A program made the position numbers and the translations under genes. A stretch of 64,000 bases of DNA from Lachnospiraceae bacterium (GTDB lineage Bacteria > Bacillota > Clostridia > Lachnospirales > Lachnospiraceae): positions 38,884 through 102,883 of the forward strand of contig JAETRI010000009.1 of NCBI GenBank assembly GCA_021770245.1, read 5' to 3'. Shown in pieces: positions 46,319-55,942 of the stretch (its first letter is position 1; every line of letters starts with the position of its first letter). The notes beneath the pieces are model-generated. The model saw only the letters and a list, made by a program, of their open reading frames with translations. It ran no database searches and had not been told where the DNA came from.

Positions 46319-48127
46319 TTATTCTAATACTTGGAAAGTAGGATACATGCTATAGCCGTTTGTATCCTGAACTCTCATTATTTCTGAAACTCGGACTTTG
46401 GATTCCATGCCATATTCATTTACAATCTGAACAAGATCGCCTTTGACAAAATCCTCGCCATATACAAAAGTCTTCCTTGCCTCGATTTCTCCAGTAAACG
46501 CCTTCATATAGACATTTTCTGCCAGCTCTTCGGCACCACGCTGATCCAGCAGAGCGTCCATTAGTTCATCAATCTCTTTCTGATCGGCCACAATCTTAGC
46601 CTCATACTCCGCTATCTTTTGCTTACAAGTTACAATATTAGCCTCATACGTGGCTTTGTTCGACTCATATGCCGATTTGGTTTTGTTGTACTCAGCCGTA
46701 GCGCTATTGTATTCTTTCGTTTCGTCGTCCAAAGTTTTCTGGTTGCTTTCTATGACGTCTTCATACTTGGATATCATATCCTCATAATCTTTTAGTTGAG
46801 ACTCATAATTAGGGAGCACCTTTTCAATTTCCTCTTTCTTAGAGTCAACATCTTTCTTGGCGTCTTCGTATTGCTTTTTTACAGCTTCCTGGCTATCAAT
46901 CGCCTCTTCATACTGAACGAGCTGAGCATATCTCATTGTTCGCTCATTGGTGATTTTGCTGTTGTAATTGCTAATCTTGTCGCTGCATCCACTTATCAGA
47001 TTGGCATAGTTATCAGACTGAGCCTTATAATTGTTTCTTGATGCCAGCTGAGTTTTTTGAGCAGCGGTTAATGAATTCCCGTAATTGGTTATTTGGGTAT
47101 TATAGTAGGAGATCCGTTGGTTAAGGGCAGATATTCTGGCTTCGTAATCGGATTTAAAAGATATATAGTCGGACTTCGTCTTATTATAATCCGTTGCCGT
47201 GGAATTAAACTTGGATGTCGCATCGGCCAGCCCCTGTTCGTTTTCTTCCAGTAATTCTTGCCATTTGTTCAATGTTTCCCGGTCTTCATTCAGTTGATCT
47301 GAATACTCATCCGACTGAATATCTCTTGCATCGGTGTAAAGTTCCTTTCTGGATAAGCCAGTCCCTCCACCGACAATTCTTTTCTTTCTCGCACTCCCTT
47401 CGCCCTCTCCTGCCACCAGTACAACATTCCTCAAAGTCTTCCCAGACTCCAAATAGTCGCTGTTTACGATGTTCTCGTATTTTGGTGAAAATATAACATA
47501 AGGATTGTCATCCTGTTCGTAGGACCGATCCTGCCCATGAATAAGGCAAAACTCGAAATGCCCGTCTGCCGTCATGGATACATCAAACCCGAGCTGATAT
47601 GTGTCACAAATTTTAAGGACAACATCATAGAGATTATCACCGGTATACTGGGCTCTGTGAGTCAGATTTATAATGTAAGGGTCTTTCGACTCTACAAACC
47701 TGAATTCCGGAACCTTTCTGTCAGGCAGCTTCGGGTTGATGATAGCGTCGTCCAAAAGTTTCTTAACCCCTGTTTGGATCTTTCCTCTTACGGATGTCTG
47801 TTCCCACACGATTCTCCGCTCAAGCAAAGATTCGAGACCTCTTCCTGAAACGATCAAATGGCTTCCTGTTTCGGTATTAGTTGAGATCTCGATATCTTCT
47901 ATAACCATTGCAGACGCAGATTCTTTCAACCAAACATAACAATCGAGTTTAGCCTCCATTTTCTCCTGGATCGTGGCAATGATGCCCATCATGGCGTCGC
48001 TGACCGGCGTATAAAACTCGAAGTTTCCATACCCATTGTACCGTTCAGTCCATATAAAGGATTCAAAGACGTCGATGTTGTACAAACTTCTGAACTCATT
48101 ATCGATGATAAATAGTTCCATCTTCAA
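46319..48127 (-). CDS. Siphovirus Gp37-like tail protein with long coiled coil
   Basis: N-terminus MELFIIDNEFRSLYNIDVFESFIWTERYNGYGNFEFYTPVSD; coiled-coil repeats (EYNSATAEYNKTKSAYESNKATYEANIVTCKQKIAEYEAKI). Confidence 0.85.
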   Translation of the reverse strand: MKMELFIIDNEFRSLYNIDVFESFIWTERYNGYGNFEFYTPVSDAMMGIIATIQEKMEAKLDCYVWLKESASAMVIEDIEISTNTETGSHLIVSGRGLESLLERRIVWEQTSVRGKIQTGVKKLLDDAIINPKLPDRKVPEFRFVESKDPYIINLTHRAQYTGDNLYDVVLKICDTYQLGFDVSMTADGHFEFCLIHGQDRSYEQDDNPYVIFSPKYENIVNSDYLESGKTLRNVVLVAGEGEGSARKKRIVGGGTGLSRKELYTDARDIQSDEYSDQLNEDRETLNKWQELLEENEQGLADATSKFNSTATDYNKTKSDYISFKSDYEARISALNQRISYYNTQITNYGNSLTAAQKTQLASRNNYKAQSDNYANLISGCSDKISNYNSKITNERTMRYAQLVQYEEAIDSQEAVKKQYEDAKKDVDSKKEEIEKVLPNYESQLKDYEDMISKYEDVIESNQKTLDDETKEYNSATAEYNKTKSAYESNKATYEANIVTCKQKIAEYEAKIVADQKEIDELMDALLDQRGAEELAENVYMKAFTGEIEARKTFVYGEDFVKGDLVQIVNEYGMESKVRVSEIMRVQDTNGYSMYPTFQVLE

Positions 48128-49041
48128 ACCCCCTCATAGATGATTCTGTTCTCGATTTTAAACTGAAGATTCTCAGCCCCCTCGTCTGCCGTATAGGCAA
48201 ATATATTATCGCCCTTTGTAAGCTGGAACCAGTCAGATTCTTTATCCAAAGCATTCAGGATATTGGTATAAATACCTCCCCTGAGCAGGCTTATATATTT
48301 ATTACCTCTGACCGTTGAGATGATGATATCATCACCAGCGATAATTCCAGATCCAGTTAAAGCCGCTATTTTGCTGTTGTAAATCTTCATCACTTCACGA
48401 GTTCCAGTATTGTAGATCGTTATATTACCGGCGTCGCCGATTGCATGAATGGTTATGGTTACACCGATTTCGGAATCGCCGTCGTAGTAAATGGTCTTCT
48501 CAGTCTCGTTTTCAATCGAACCGAACTCCAAAAGCGGCTCAGTCAAAGACTCATTTGAAAATACAAATTCAAACAGCGGCTCAATTCCAAAAAACACAGT
48601 TACATTTGTTCCGTTCTCCCCCGCAGAATAAAGATAAGGGTCCGAACAAATCAATGATATCTGGTTCGATTCCTCTTTGCTGAATATGTCAGGCTCATTT
48701 GTTTCGACAACGCCGTCCGTTTCGACAATCCTGTTATCGGTTTCAATAAGAAACTTCAAATTTTTCTTGATAGGAAAGTATTTGTAGGTGTTATGCCTCG
48801 CGTCTTCAATGGTTGGGGCAAACGTAAAGAACATATGAATCGTAATGTTCCTTTTTTCTACCCTTGCCGAATTGAACAAAGATCCGTCCATCGTTGCCAA
48901 ATCTGTCATATTCACGTTGGCCTTTGGAGGGCCAAGACCAGTTATGCTGGAAATTATCATCCCATGCTCGGGATCATCTTCCGCTAAAGTGATCTTGACC
49001 GACTCCCCAAGGTAATTTGTAATGGTTACTGATTTTATCAC
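48124..49041 (-). CDS. Distal tail (Dit-like) protein
   Basis: MIKSVTITNYLGESVKITL...GLGPPKANVNMTDLATMDGSLFNSARVEKRNITI. Confidence 0.8.
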   Translation of the reverse strand: MIKSVTITNYLGESVKITLAEDDPEHGMIISSITGLGPPKANVNMTDLATMDGSLFNSARVEKRNITIHMFFTFAPTIEDARHNTYKYFPIKKNLKFLIETDNRIVETDGVVETNEPDIFSKEESNQISLICSDPYLYSAGENGTNVTVFFGIEPLFEFVFSNESLTEPLLEFGSIENETEKTIYYDGDSEIGVTITIHAIGDAGNITIYNTGTREVMKIYNSKIAALTGSGIIAGDDIIISTVRGNKYISLLRGGIYTNILNALDKESDWFQLTKGDNIFAYTADEGAENLQFKIENRIIYEGV

Positions 49042-52000
49042 GTAGGGTTCACCGCCTTTCTGAACGCAGAAAACTGATTGTTCGTCTGCCGATAAATTTC
49101 AGACCTCGACAGTGACTTAGGTGAATAGTTGTTCTGCACGAAACTAAAAGTATTCGGTGCAGGCTGTTGATAGTTGCTAGGATTTTCAATGCTGGGCGAC
49201 GATTCTGCTTTCCTGCTTCTCGATGCCTCCACTGCCTTGTTATACGAGACAGACATATCCAACCCTTTAGAGAACAAGGAATTGATTTTTCCGACTCCAT
49301 TTTGAACATTGGACAGATCCAGAACCGGTCTTATTGTCGGGTCGGCATCCATTTCTCCGTTTACGATATCGGACACATGCGCAATCGCCGATTTCATGGA
49401 ATCGATAGCTTCCCTGCCCATAGACGTCCCAGCATCGCCGATACGCCCAAGATAAGCACGGATGCCATTCACCATTCCCAGATCCACATTCTCACCAATC
49501 TTAAAGAACACTTTCGACGGAGAATGCTCGTCAAGTTCTTTTTTCGCTGCTGCAACTGCTTTCTTTGCCGCATCAATCGCCGCGTCCGCAATCTCATCGA
49601 TCTTGCTTCTGATTCCGTCTGCTAATCCCTGAGCAGCATTCGCGCCAACCGGTCTAAGATCGCCGCTTGTAAGGTTGTTGCTAAACGCATTCTTAACAGC
49701 GGTGCATACCCCTTTTGCCGCCTCAACTGCAGTGCCCTGCTTGCTGATAATTCCGTTCGCCAGCGCCTGAACAATATTCTGCCCAATCGTGTTGAACGTG
49801 CTGTTTGGTAACTCAGCTTTGAACTTGGAAACCAGCGCTGTGCAAAGATTCCTTGCCGTTGTAAGAAGCGACGATTTTTTCGCATTCATGCCGTTAATTA
49901 AAGCCTGGATTACGTTCTGTCCAATCGTATTGAACGTGTTACTCGGCAGAGAAGTCCTGAACTGTTGTATCAGCGAGGTGCAAAGATTTCTCGCCGTACT
50001 CAACAACAGCCCCCTCTTTGAAGTCATTCCGTTGATGATTCCTTGGATTACGTTCTGCCCAATCGTGTTGAACGTGTTGCTCGGTAAGCCCGTCTGCATC
50101 GTCTGAACCAACGCCTGGCATACTGCAGAAGCAGTCAGCAATATCACCGCTTTTTTGGAAGCAATTCCATCGGTAACGCCTGTTCCCAGACTCTGTCCAG
50201 CAGTAGTCCCAGATGCGGTCAGAGTGCCGACCTGCGCCTGCATTGTTGATGTGACTGTTGTTAATAAAGCCGTCACTCCCTGCTGTACTTTCTCATTGGC
50301 ATTTGTGAAAGCCTGAATAAATCCGTCGATGCCGTTGTTCCCCATGGTTGTTAAATCACTTGCAAACCGTGTAAATCCAGACGTATCCACTCCAGATATG
50401 CCGTTCGCCATGTCCACAAGTTTCCCAAGCTCCACTATCACGGCATCAAGAAGTGCTGTGTCGATGCCAGCGATCGAATTGTAATATCCAGCAAACGATT
50501 GTCCAAACTTTTCCAGACTTTGGCCGAATGCTCCAATATCGTTATCACCTGTAAACCAGCTCACAAGACCACCTGTATTCGGCAGATTATTCGCCAATTC
50601 ACTGAGAGCTTTCGCCGCATTGGCCGATGCCGTGACCACAGTAGGCTGCACGTTGGCTACATCCTGTGCATACTTGGCTATGTGAGGACCAAACTTCTCC
50701 AGTTCCTCACCAAACTCTGAAAGGGTGTTATCGCCCATAATCAATGCTGCTAAACCACCAGAATTAGGCAAGGTTGATGCCATATCCGATAGTACCTGCG
50801 CAGCCTGAGCAGAAGCCTTCACTGCCGCCGGATCTACACCATTAACATCCTTAGCATACTTGCTGATGTGCGGGCCGAACTTCTCCAGTTCCTCACCAAA
50901 TGCCGAGAGCGTATTATCGCCCATAATTTTAGCGGCCAATCCTCCTGAATTTGGAAGTGTCGCCGCCATGTCAGCCATCATTTGTGCTGCTTCCGCTGAA
51001 GCTTTCACCGCAGCAGAATCCAGCCCTTTCACCTGATCCCCATATCTTTTAATATAAGGACCAAACTTCTCCAGTTCTGCCCCAAAATCAGACAGATTAT
51101 TTTCTCCGAATATCTTTCCGGCAAGCCCTCCACTATTAGGCAGTTTTGATGCCATCTCAGCCAGAGCAAGTGCCGCATTAGAAGAAGCGGTTATCACTTC
51201 CGGGTTGATACCGGCAATCTCATCAGAGTATCTCTTAAAATATGGCCCGAATTCAGCCAGTTCCTCGCCAAACTTCACAAGGCTGGTTCCTCCGGTAAAC
51301 CATTTAGTCAGTCCGTCCAAAATATTAGCTGCCGTCAAGAGCAGAATCGTCTGCGCAAGAGCGTTGACCCCCTGCAGCATAGCAGGATCGATCTTTTTTG
51401 CTCCTTCGATAAATCCTTGGGCGTTAGTCATAAAATCAGTCAGGTCCTGACCAATCTGCGGGAACTGTGCCGAAATACCGCCAAGGAATCCCCCGACAAT
51501 ACCACCGATAAATTTCCCGATAGCCGTACCTACACCCTGTAGTAAATCTCCTCCTTCCCCTACCAGCCACTTCAATCCCGGCAACTGAGCAAATGCACCG
51601 ACAGCGGCCAAAACCAGCGACATTTCGGCAATCACCACTCCCATACCAAGAACGCCCGCCATAGCCCCGGGTATCAGCCCCGCAACGGCAGAAAGCGCAA
51701 GCATAATAGCCGAAAGCAAACCGATACCAACAATGCCTTCCAAAAGAACGTTGGTGTCAATCCCTTTCAAGGCATCCACAACACCCTTAAAGAACGCACC
51801 GATCAGGTTCACAGCTGCTTTAATCAATTCTGGAAGCCTCGCCGCAATCGCGTTGATGACCCCAATCAGGAAGTCCATCAGGTAAGTCACTATGTTAGGT
51901 CCATGCTCCGCTAAGGATTTCAGTACTTCCTCGATCAATGTAAGTACGCCCTCCGCAATCGGCGGGGCACATTCAACTATGACATCCACTATTGCAAGAA

Positions 52001-55000
52001 CAATCGCTTTCACTGCCCCGGCAATAGCCGTAGCACTGTTTGCAATAATCCCGAGCACTCCAACAATCAGAATTTCCAAGGCGGCCACCAACGCCGTTAC
52101 ACCGGCCACGCCGGAAACAGCCAGAGAAGCCAGCCCCGCTGAAAATGCCAAAATGCCCACGCCGCAAGCAGCAACCGCCACCCCGAGTAATGCCAACGCT
52201 CCGGATAAACCAAGGATTGCTGGAACCATAGGACCAAGTACCGCCCCGGCAATACCCAAAACCGTAAATGCCCCGGCCAGAGCCAGTAGCCCTTTTCCAA
52301 TTTCCGCCAAGCTCATTGAGCCAAGGGATTTCAATACTGGAGTGAAGACAGCAAGTGCCGCCGACATAACCAGCATTGCCGATGCTCCCCCGAGGGTTCC
52401 TTTCATAGCATTGAGCGCTACTGCCAGAATCGTCATGGACCCGGCCAGGACGACCATGCCTTTTCCAATTTCTTCCCATTTCATCCCACCGGCATCCTGA
52501 ATAACACTGCCGATGATTTTAAGTGCTGCTGCAACTTCGACCAATCCGAGCCCAATGCCGACCATATTTTTAGGCATAAGGTTTACAGCTACTGCTACGG
52601 CAGCCAATGCACCGCCAATTCCAATTAATCCTTTTCCAATCATTTCAATGGACAGCGACCCGATATCTTTAATCGCTTTCCCAAATATCAACATGGCTGC
52701 TCCGATAACGGTCAAAGCCGTTGCACTGGAAAGAATATGTTTCGCTTTTCCGGCGATTACCGAGAAGCCTGCCACTTCTGCAAGGATAACACCGACACCA
52801 GTCAGCCCTTTCTTTATTGTTTCAATGTCCATCGACCCGAAACCAGAAACCGACTTTTCCAAAATCAGAAGTGCCGCCGACAATTCAATGATTGCAAGTC
52901 CCTGTGTCGCTTTGAAATTTCCAAACTTTGAAGCAACCATGAACGCAGCAAGCTCCGCCATGAGTACGCCGACACCAACAAGCCCTTTTGTCAGCTTATC
53001 TGTATCTAGCGCCCCTAGTTTCCCGACAGCATTTGCCAGGATATTGATGGCTTCGGCGAAAAGAATCATTGAGACCGCACTTGTCTTTATCTTCCCGCCC
53101 CATTTTGAAAGTGCCAAGGAAGCCGCCACCATCTCTCCGATTAGAACTGTTATACCGACAAGAGCACCGGCCAACTTATCCGAATCAATACTTGCAATCT
53201 TCTTTAGAGCTGACGCGAGCACAAGAATAGCGGCCGACATTTCAATCATCGCCATTCCAAACTTGTTCAGACCTTTCTGCCCGCTCAATGTTTTATCAAA
53301 CAACGCCATAGATGCAGCCAATTCGGCAAAGAGGATGCTGATAGAAGCTAATGCCCCTCCCAGTTTATCCGAATCAATCAATGATAGCACCAAAAGTGAA
53401 CCAGCAAGAACTGCAATGGAACCAGCAATCTTCATCAGTATATCCGCTTTCAGACTTGCCTGAAAATCTGCAAGGGTTTCTTTTGCTCCATTGATAGCGC
53501 CCTTGAATCCCTCTATAATTCCAGCAAACCCTCCAATAGCATCATCTGCAGTGCTTTCCAATCCGGTAAGGTTCTTGATGAACTTCATAATTCCTACACC
53601 AATACCGGTGACAATACCCCCGTTCAATAGGTCAATCAGTGAATCAAATCCTTCGCCGCGCAATGCTTTCATGATTCCGTCAATTACTTTTCCGAGAGCA
53701 TCGACAATGATTCCGCCCAGATTCGCCAGAACAGGGGCAGATGCCTTGAATGCGTCAACCAATTTTCCCATCGCTTCCTTTGCGACTTCGCCTATTTTTT
53801 TGAACGGTTCAATTCTTGCTTTCAGCTTATCTGCCACGCTCATAAGTCCCGATGTATCCGGGACATTGAAATGCGTTTCTGCGAATTTCTTGATTGCCAC
53901 AACAGCGCCGTCGATATGCCCTTTTACCGATTTTAGGATTGGGCTGACTTTATCGTGAAATTTCTGTATTGCCTGGTTAAAAACATCGCTCTTCTTTGCT
54001 GCCTGGTCCAGAGATACAAGCCATTCCCCGATTTTCCCGGTTACGCTTAAAACCCCAGAGCCGAGACTCCCAAGCCCTTTTGTCATCGGGAACACCGCTT
54101 TAACAAGCGCGCCAATTCCCTGTTTCACAAGATCTAAAACTGCGAATAGACCCTTAAAAGTATTCTTTAAGTTTTGGGAATCTTTATCGCTCAGTTTCAA
54201 ATGCGATGTAAACTCTTTTAGACCTTTAGTAAGGTTCATAAGCTGTTCCGATGTAGTTGCCGGAAAAATTTCACGAAACGCCTCTCCAACCGGCTTAACT
54301 ACACTCATCAGACCACTGAATGCATTTTGAACGGACTCGATGAGGGCTTGTCTCCCGCCCAAATCTTTCCAACCCTGAAGCATGTCATTCCTAGCTTTTG
54401 ATGATTGGTCGATGAATCCACCGACAACCTGGCTTACAGAAGTCCATAATACTTTTGCTTCTTCCAAATCGCCAAATAAAATCTCAAATGTCTGTGCCCA
54501 TCCGGAACCGGCTGCTTCTTTCAGCGTATCCATCAGCTGGCTGAATGTCTTTACATCCTGTGCTGAGTCAAACGCTTTCTGCCCAAGCTCCTCAATAGCC
54601 TTGATCTGCTCTTCGGTATATCCAATGCCCCGGAGTTTTTCCTCATATGCCTTCTTCTCCGCAGCGGTCATTTCCCGCACATCTGTTGCATAATTACCCA
54701 ACGTCTGCACAAGAACATCTGTAGTCATCCATTGCGAGGAAAGAGAATCGTTAAACATACTCGTTGCCGTAAACAAGTCAGATATCTTCCCCTGCGCATC
54801 CGTTGTTGTTGACTGATATTTATCGCCGACTTTAACGACAGTCCCCATTGCGAGTGCCGTATCCAGCAATGACTGTTTGAACTCTACAGTGGCCATATTG
54901 GCATTTTCAATGGACTTCCAGTCTATCAGTTTTACTGCTCCCGAAGACAACGCCTGAGCGAAATTATACATAGCTCTGGAAGCTTCGTTTGCATTTGCCC

Positions 55001-55559
55001 CTGAAACCGCTGCCTCATTGCTGATACCCTTAATTGCCTTTACTGCATCATCCAGAGAAACACCGGCATTTGTAAATTTGCCAATGCTTGAGGTCATATC
55101 AGAAAACGAGTAAATGGTTTTATCCGAATATGTATTTAATTCTTCAAGGTACCCATTGACTGTCTTGATGTCTGCTCCCGTGCTCGCCATAATGGTCTGT
55201 ACAGACCCCATTTTGAGTTCGTATTCTGCAAACCCCTGCTGAATCGGCTCCATCGTAAACGAATCAACGAGTTTCTTTCCGGCATTGACCACCGAATTCG
55301 TGATGTTCGCCAATGCTGTGATAGCCACCACTTCAAGTGCCGAAAACCTGCTCTTAACAGTTTCTACAGCACTACTCAGCCCTGATATGTTAATTCCTTT
55401 TGCCGCTTTATCGATATCTTCAAGGCCTTTTGTAGCTCCATCGAGCTTCAGGGAATGTTTGAGCTTGTCGAGCGTACCCATAGTAGTCTGTACGCCCTTC
55501 TCGAACTGCTGATTGTCAAACCGCATCTCGACAATGCGTTTTTCTACAGACTTACTCAT
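49038..55559 (-). CDS. Tape measure protein (about 2170 aa)
   Basis: Very long ORF; TMP N-terminal VEKRIVEMRFDNQQFEKGVQTTMGTLDKLKHSL, hydrophobic repeats. Confidence 0.95.
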   Translation of the reverse strand: MSKSVEKRIVEMRFDNQQFEKGVQTTMGTLDKLKHSLKLDGATKGLEDIDKAAKGINISGLSSAVETVKSRFSALEVVAITALANITNSVVNAGKKLVDSFTMEPIQQGFAEYELKMGSVQTIMASTGADIKTVNGYLEELNTYSDKTIYSFSDMTSSIGKFTNAGVSLDDAVKAIKGISNEAAVSGANANEASRAMYNFAQALSSGAVKLIDWKSIENANMATVEFKQSLLDTALAMGTVVKVGDKYQSTTTDAQGKISDLFTATSMFNDSLSSQWMTTDVLVQTLGNYATDVREMTAAEKKAYEEKLRGIGYTEEQIKAIEELGQKAFDSAQDVKTFSQLMDTLKEAAGSGWAQTFEILFGDLEEAKVLWTSVSQVVGGFIDQSSKARNDMLQGWKDLGGRQALIESVQNAFSGLMSVVKPVGEAFREIFPATTSEQLMNLTKGLKEFTSHLKLSDKDSQNLKNTFKGLFAVLDLVKQGIGALVKAVFPMTKGLGSLGSGVLSVTGKIGEWLVSLDQAAKKSDVFNQAIQKFHDKVSPILKSVKGHIDGAVVAIKKFAETHFNVPDTSGLMSVADKLKARIEPFKKIGEVAKEAMGKLVDAFKASAPVLANLGGIIVDALGKVIDGIMKALRGEGFDSLIDLLNGGIVTGIGVGIMKFIKNLTGLESTADDAIGGFAGIIEGFKGAINGAKETLADFQASLKADILMKIAGSIAVLAGSLLVLSLIDSDKLGGALASISILFAELAASMALFDKTLSGQKGLNKFGMAMIEMSAAILVLASALKKIASIDSDKLAGALVGITVLIGEMVAASLALSKWGGKIKTSAVSMILFAEAINILANAVGKLGALDTDKLTKGLVGVGVLMAELAAFMVASKFGNFKATQGLAIIELSAALLILEKSVSGFGSMDIETIKKGLTGVGVILAEVAGFSVIAGKAKHILSSATALTVIGAAMLIFGKAIKDIGSLSIEMIGKGLIGIGGALAAVAVAVNLMPKNMVGIGLGLVEVAAALKIIGSVIQDAGGMKWEEIGKGMVVLAGSMTILAVALNAMKGTLGGASAMLVMSAALAVFTPVLKSLGSMSLAEIGKGLLALAGAFTVLGIAGAVLGPMVPAILGLSGALALLGVAVAACGVGILAFSAGLASLAVSGVAGVTALVAALEILIVGVLGIIANSATAIAGAVKAIVLAIVDVIVECAPPIAEGVLTLIEEVLKSLAEHGPNIVTYLMDFLIGVINAIAARLPELIKAAVNLIGAFFKGVVDALKGIDTNVLLEGIVGIGLLSAIMLALSAVAGLIPGAMAGVLGMGVVIAEMSLVLAAVGAFAQLPGLKWLVGEGGDLLQGVGTAIGKFIGGIVGGFLGGISAQFPQIGQDLTDFMTNAQGFIEGAKKIDPAMLQGVNALAQTILLLTAANILDGLTKWFTGGTSLVKFGEELAEFGPYFKRYSDEIAGINPEVITASSNAALALAEMASKLPNSGGLAGKIFGENNLSDFGAELEKFGPYIKRYGDQVKGLDSAAVKASAEAAQMMADMAATLPNSGGLAAKIMGDNTLSAFGEELEKFGPHISKYAKDVNGVDPAAVKASAQAAQVLSDMASTLPNSGGLAALIMGDNTLSEFGEELEKFGPHIAKYAQDVANVQPTVVTASANAAKALSELANNLPNTGGLVSWFTGDNDIGAFGQSLEKFGQSFAGYYNSIAGIDTALLDAVIVELGKLVDMANGISGVDTSGFTRFASDLTTMGNNGIDGFIQAFTNANEKVQQGVTALLTTVTSTMQAQVGTLTASGTTAGQSLGTGVTDGIASKKAVILLTASAVCQALVQTMQTGLPSNTFNTIGQNVIQGIINGMTSKRGLLLSTARNLCTSLIQQFRTSLPSNTFNTIGQNVIQALINGMNAKKSSLLTTARNLCTALVSKFKAELPNSTFNTIGQNIVQALANGIISKQGTAVEAAKGVCTAVKNAFSNNLTSGDLRPVGANAAQGLADGIRSKIDEIADAAIDAAKKAVAAAKKELDEHSPSKVFFKIGENVDLGMVNGIRAYLGRIGDAGTSMGREAIDSMKSAIAHVSDIVNGEMDADPTIRPVLDLSNVQNGVGKINSLFSKGLDMSVSYNKAVEASRSRKAESSPSIENPSNYQQPAPNTFSFVQNNYSPKSLSRSEIYRQTNNQFSAFRKAVNPT

Positions 55560-55939
55560 AGATTTGTTACCTCCCTCCAAGCTTCATTTGCCATCTTATC
55601 GAAAATTGGCTGTATGGCCGGATTGATGTAATCTCTTCCCGCCACGTATCCGCCGCCTTTTGTTCCATGTCCATACTGTAAAATAATTGCGATATTCACC
55701 CCATTGCTGACATTGGAATTGGTGAACGCAATAGTTGTTTCTTTCCCGTTATGGGTTATCTCATAATCCCAGGAAGCTGCTGTCAAACCACTGTCCCTTG
55801 GCGTTGCAGCGGCGAGAGCCGCAACCCCCGCCTGCCCATAACGCTCCAGCACGTTGAGATAATCCAGCTTCAAAAGAGAATTAAAAAACTTCTCCGTTTT
55901 GGAGAAGTCGCCTTTATGCCGGAACGTTATGCCGCTCAT
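55556..55939 (-). CDS. HK97 gp10-like head-tail/tail completion protein
   Basis: YGQAGVAALAAATPRDSGLTAASWDYEI ... INPAIQPIFDKMANEAWREV. Confidence 0.8.
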   Translation of the reverse strand: MSGITFRHKGDFSKTEKFFNSLLKLDYLNVLERYGQAGVAALAAATPRDSGLTAASWDYEITHNGKETTIAFTNSNVSNGVNIAIILQYGHGTKGGGYVAGRDYINPAIQPIFDKMANEAWREVTNL

Positions 55940-55942
55940 GAT

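Noticed and set aside
49690-51300. CRISPR array considered for the periodic repeats
   Set aside because: Repeats are in-frame protein repeats in the tape measure gene with no short repeat/unique spacer structure.
51892-53463. Long plus-strand ORFs rich in A/T/S/P
   Set aside because: Antisense to repeat-rich tape measure sequence; not plausible genes.
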